Shown: positions 63,823-64,000 of the stretch, in pieces | Position numbering within the stretch: position 1 is the stretch's first letter | Layout: every line of letters begins with the position of its first letter | Source: Paraburkholderia kirstenboschensis | GTDB lineage: Bacteria > Pseudomonadota > Gammaproteobacteria > Burkholderiales > Burkholderiaceae | DNA: 64,000 nt | Direction of reading: 5' to 3' | Assembly (NCBI RefSeq): GCF_904848585.1 | Contig: NZ_CAJHCR010000003.1 | Location: forward strand, 1 to 64,000 | Notes under the pieces: generated by a model | Told to the model about the DNA's origin: nothing | Seen by the model: the letters and a program-made list of their open reading frames with translations, nothing else | The model's database searches: none | Position numbers and translations under genes: made by a program

Positions 63823-64000
63823 TTAGCGCTGTGCCACGCGTCGGCGTGCGAGCGGGTTCGATATGTAGCGAACCACGAAGTCAGAAAGTGGCGAGTACGG
63901 TACGAGGCACAGGCCGGAAAGAAACAGCGTGCCGAACTTCTTCTTCACGCTCCAGAATGGGTTGGCCACGATCGCATGCAGGTAGCCGCGCGAATCGTGC
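63823..64000 (-). CDS. C-terminal end of a gene entering from the right
   Basis: A 58-codon open frame ends at TAA 63823 and runs off the window. The visible end reads HAIVANPFWSVKKKFGTLF, then LSGLCLVPYSPLSDFVVRYIS, and finishes RRRVAQR. The stop is 28 bp before the flippase start, so both are in one operon. A basic patch and a hydrophobic stretch suggest a membrane-associated enzyme of the polysaccharide locus, perhaps a glycosyltransferase or acyltransferase, but the family cannot be told. Confidence 0.65.
   Translation of the reverse strand, partial: HDSRGYLHAIVANPFWSVKKKFGTLFLSGLCLVPYSPLSDFVVRYISNPLARRRVAQR

Overview
The window is high-GC betaproteobacterial chromosome, most likely Paraburkholderia or a close Burkholderiaceae relative. 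The left edge is the 5' end of a 16S rRNA gene with betaproteobacterial sequence. The gene content (complete 2-aminoethylphosphonate uptake operon, phasin, DedA-PAP2-LssY fusion, DUF3300/DUF2950 pair, ManC/WcaJ-type exopolysaccharide genes) fits that family. No insertion sequence, prophage, CRISPR array or tRNA was found.

Layout. 1-700: 5' end of an rRNA operon running off the left edge, with its boxA and a strong promoter. 723-10282: a minus-strand phosphonate block, with a DeoR-type regulator, the transporter phnS-phnT-phnU-phnV, a GntR regulator, then phosphonoacetate hydrolase, phosphonoacetaldehyde dehydrogenase and an HD-domain oxygenase of the PhnZ type. 10856-14308: a small stress-type protein, an XRE/MmyB-like regulator with a cysteine-less AhpD-like protein, and a TIGR03118-like lipoprotein. 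14527-18912: three minus-strand envelope genes (polytopic membrane protein, PAP2 phosphatase, HAD-UbiA prenyltransferase fusion) that together resemble a polyprenyl-phosphate pentose module.

19474-25420: a degenerate UbiB-like pseudokinase, an L,D-transpeptidase, NAD synthetase, a small RRM protein coupled to a 48-codon micro-gene, and exported small proteins. 25581-28850: an S53 and S10 peptidase pair. 29161-35447: small housekeeping and accessory genes (DUF1993, YnfA, DUF1289, LysE exporter with Lrp regulator, OsmC) and a DedA-PAP2-LssY fusion. 35940-40242: DUF3300 and DUF2950 genes and a chemoreceptor. 40496-46091: a GAF-Fis regulator without an AAA+ domain, a SnoaL-flavin monooxygenase fusion, a LysR regulator, a haloacid-dehalogenase-like protein and a class II aldolase.

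46094-51671: a TetR regulator of the CecR type divergent from an HlyD-ABC-permease-outer membrane channel efflux operon, with a perfect 20-bp palindrome between them. 51693-53102: an NTF2-like protein, a small lipoprotein and a phasin. 53375-64000: an exopolysaccharide locus (capsule-type glycosyltransferase, ATP-grasp, undecaprenyl-phosphate sugar transferase, ManC, Wzy-like polymerase, PAP2, GT4 glycosyltransferase, Wzx flippase) that continues past the right edge.

The points I rate highest are the HAD-UbiA/PAP2/membrane-protein group, the two proteins whose catalytic motifs are degraded (UbiB-like, and the PAP2 domain of the DedA fusion), several exact DNA palindromes beside regulators, the micro-gene with the RRM protein, and the PhnZ-type oxygenase inside a PhnA/PhnY operon. 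All functional assignments come from reading motifs by eye; no database search was possible.
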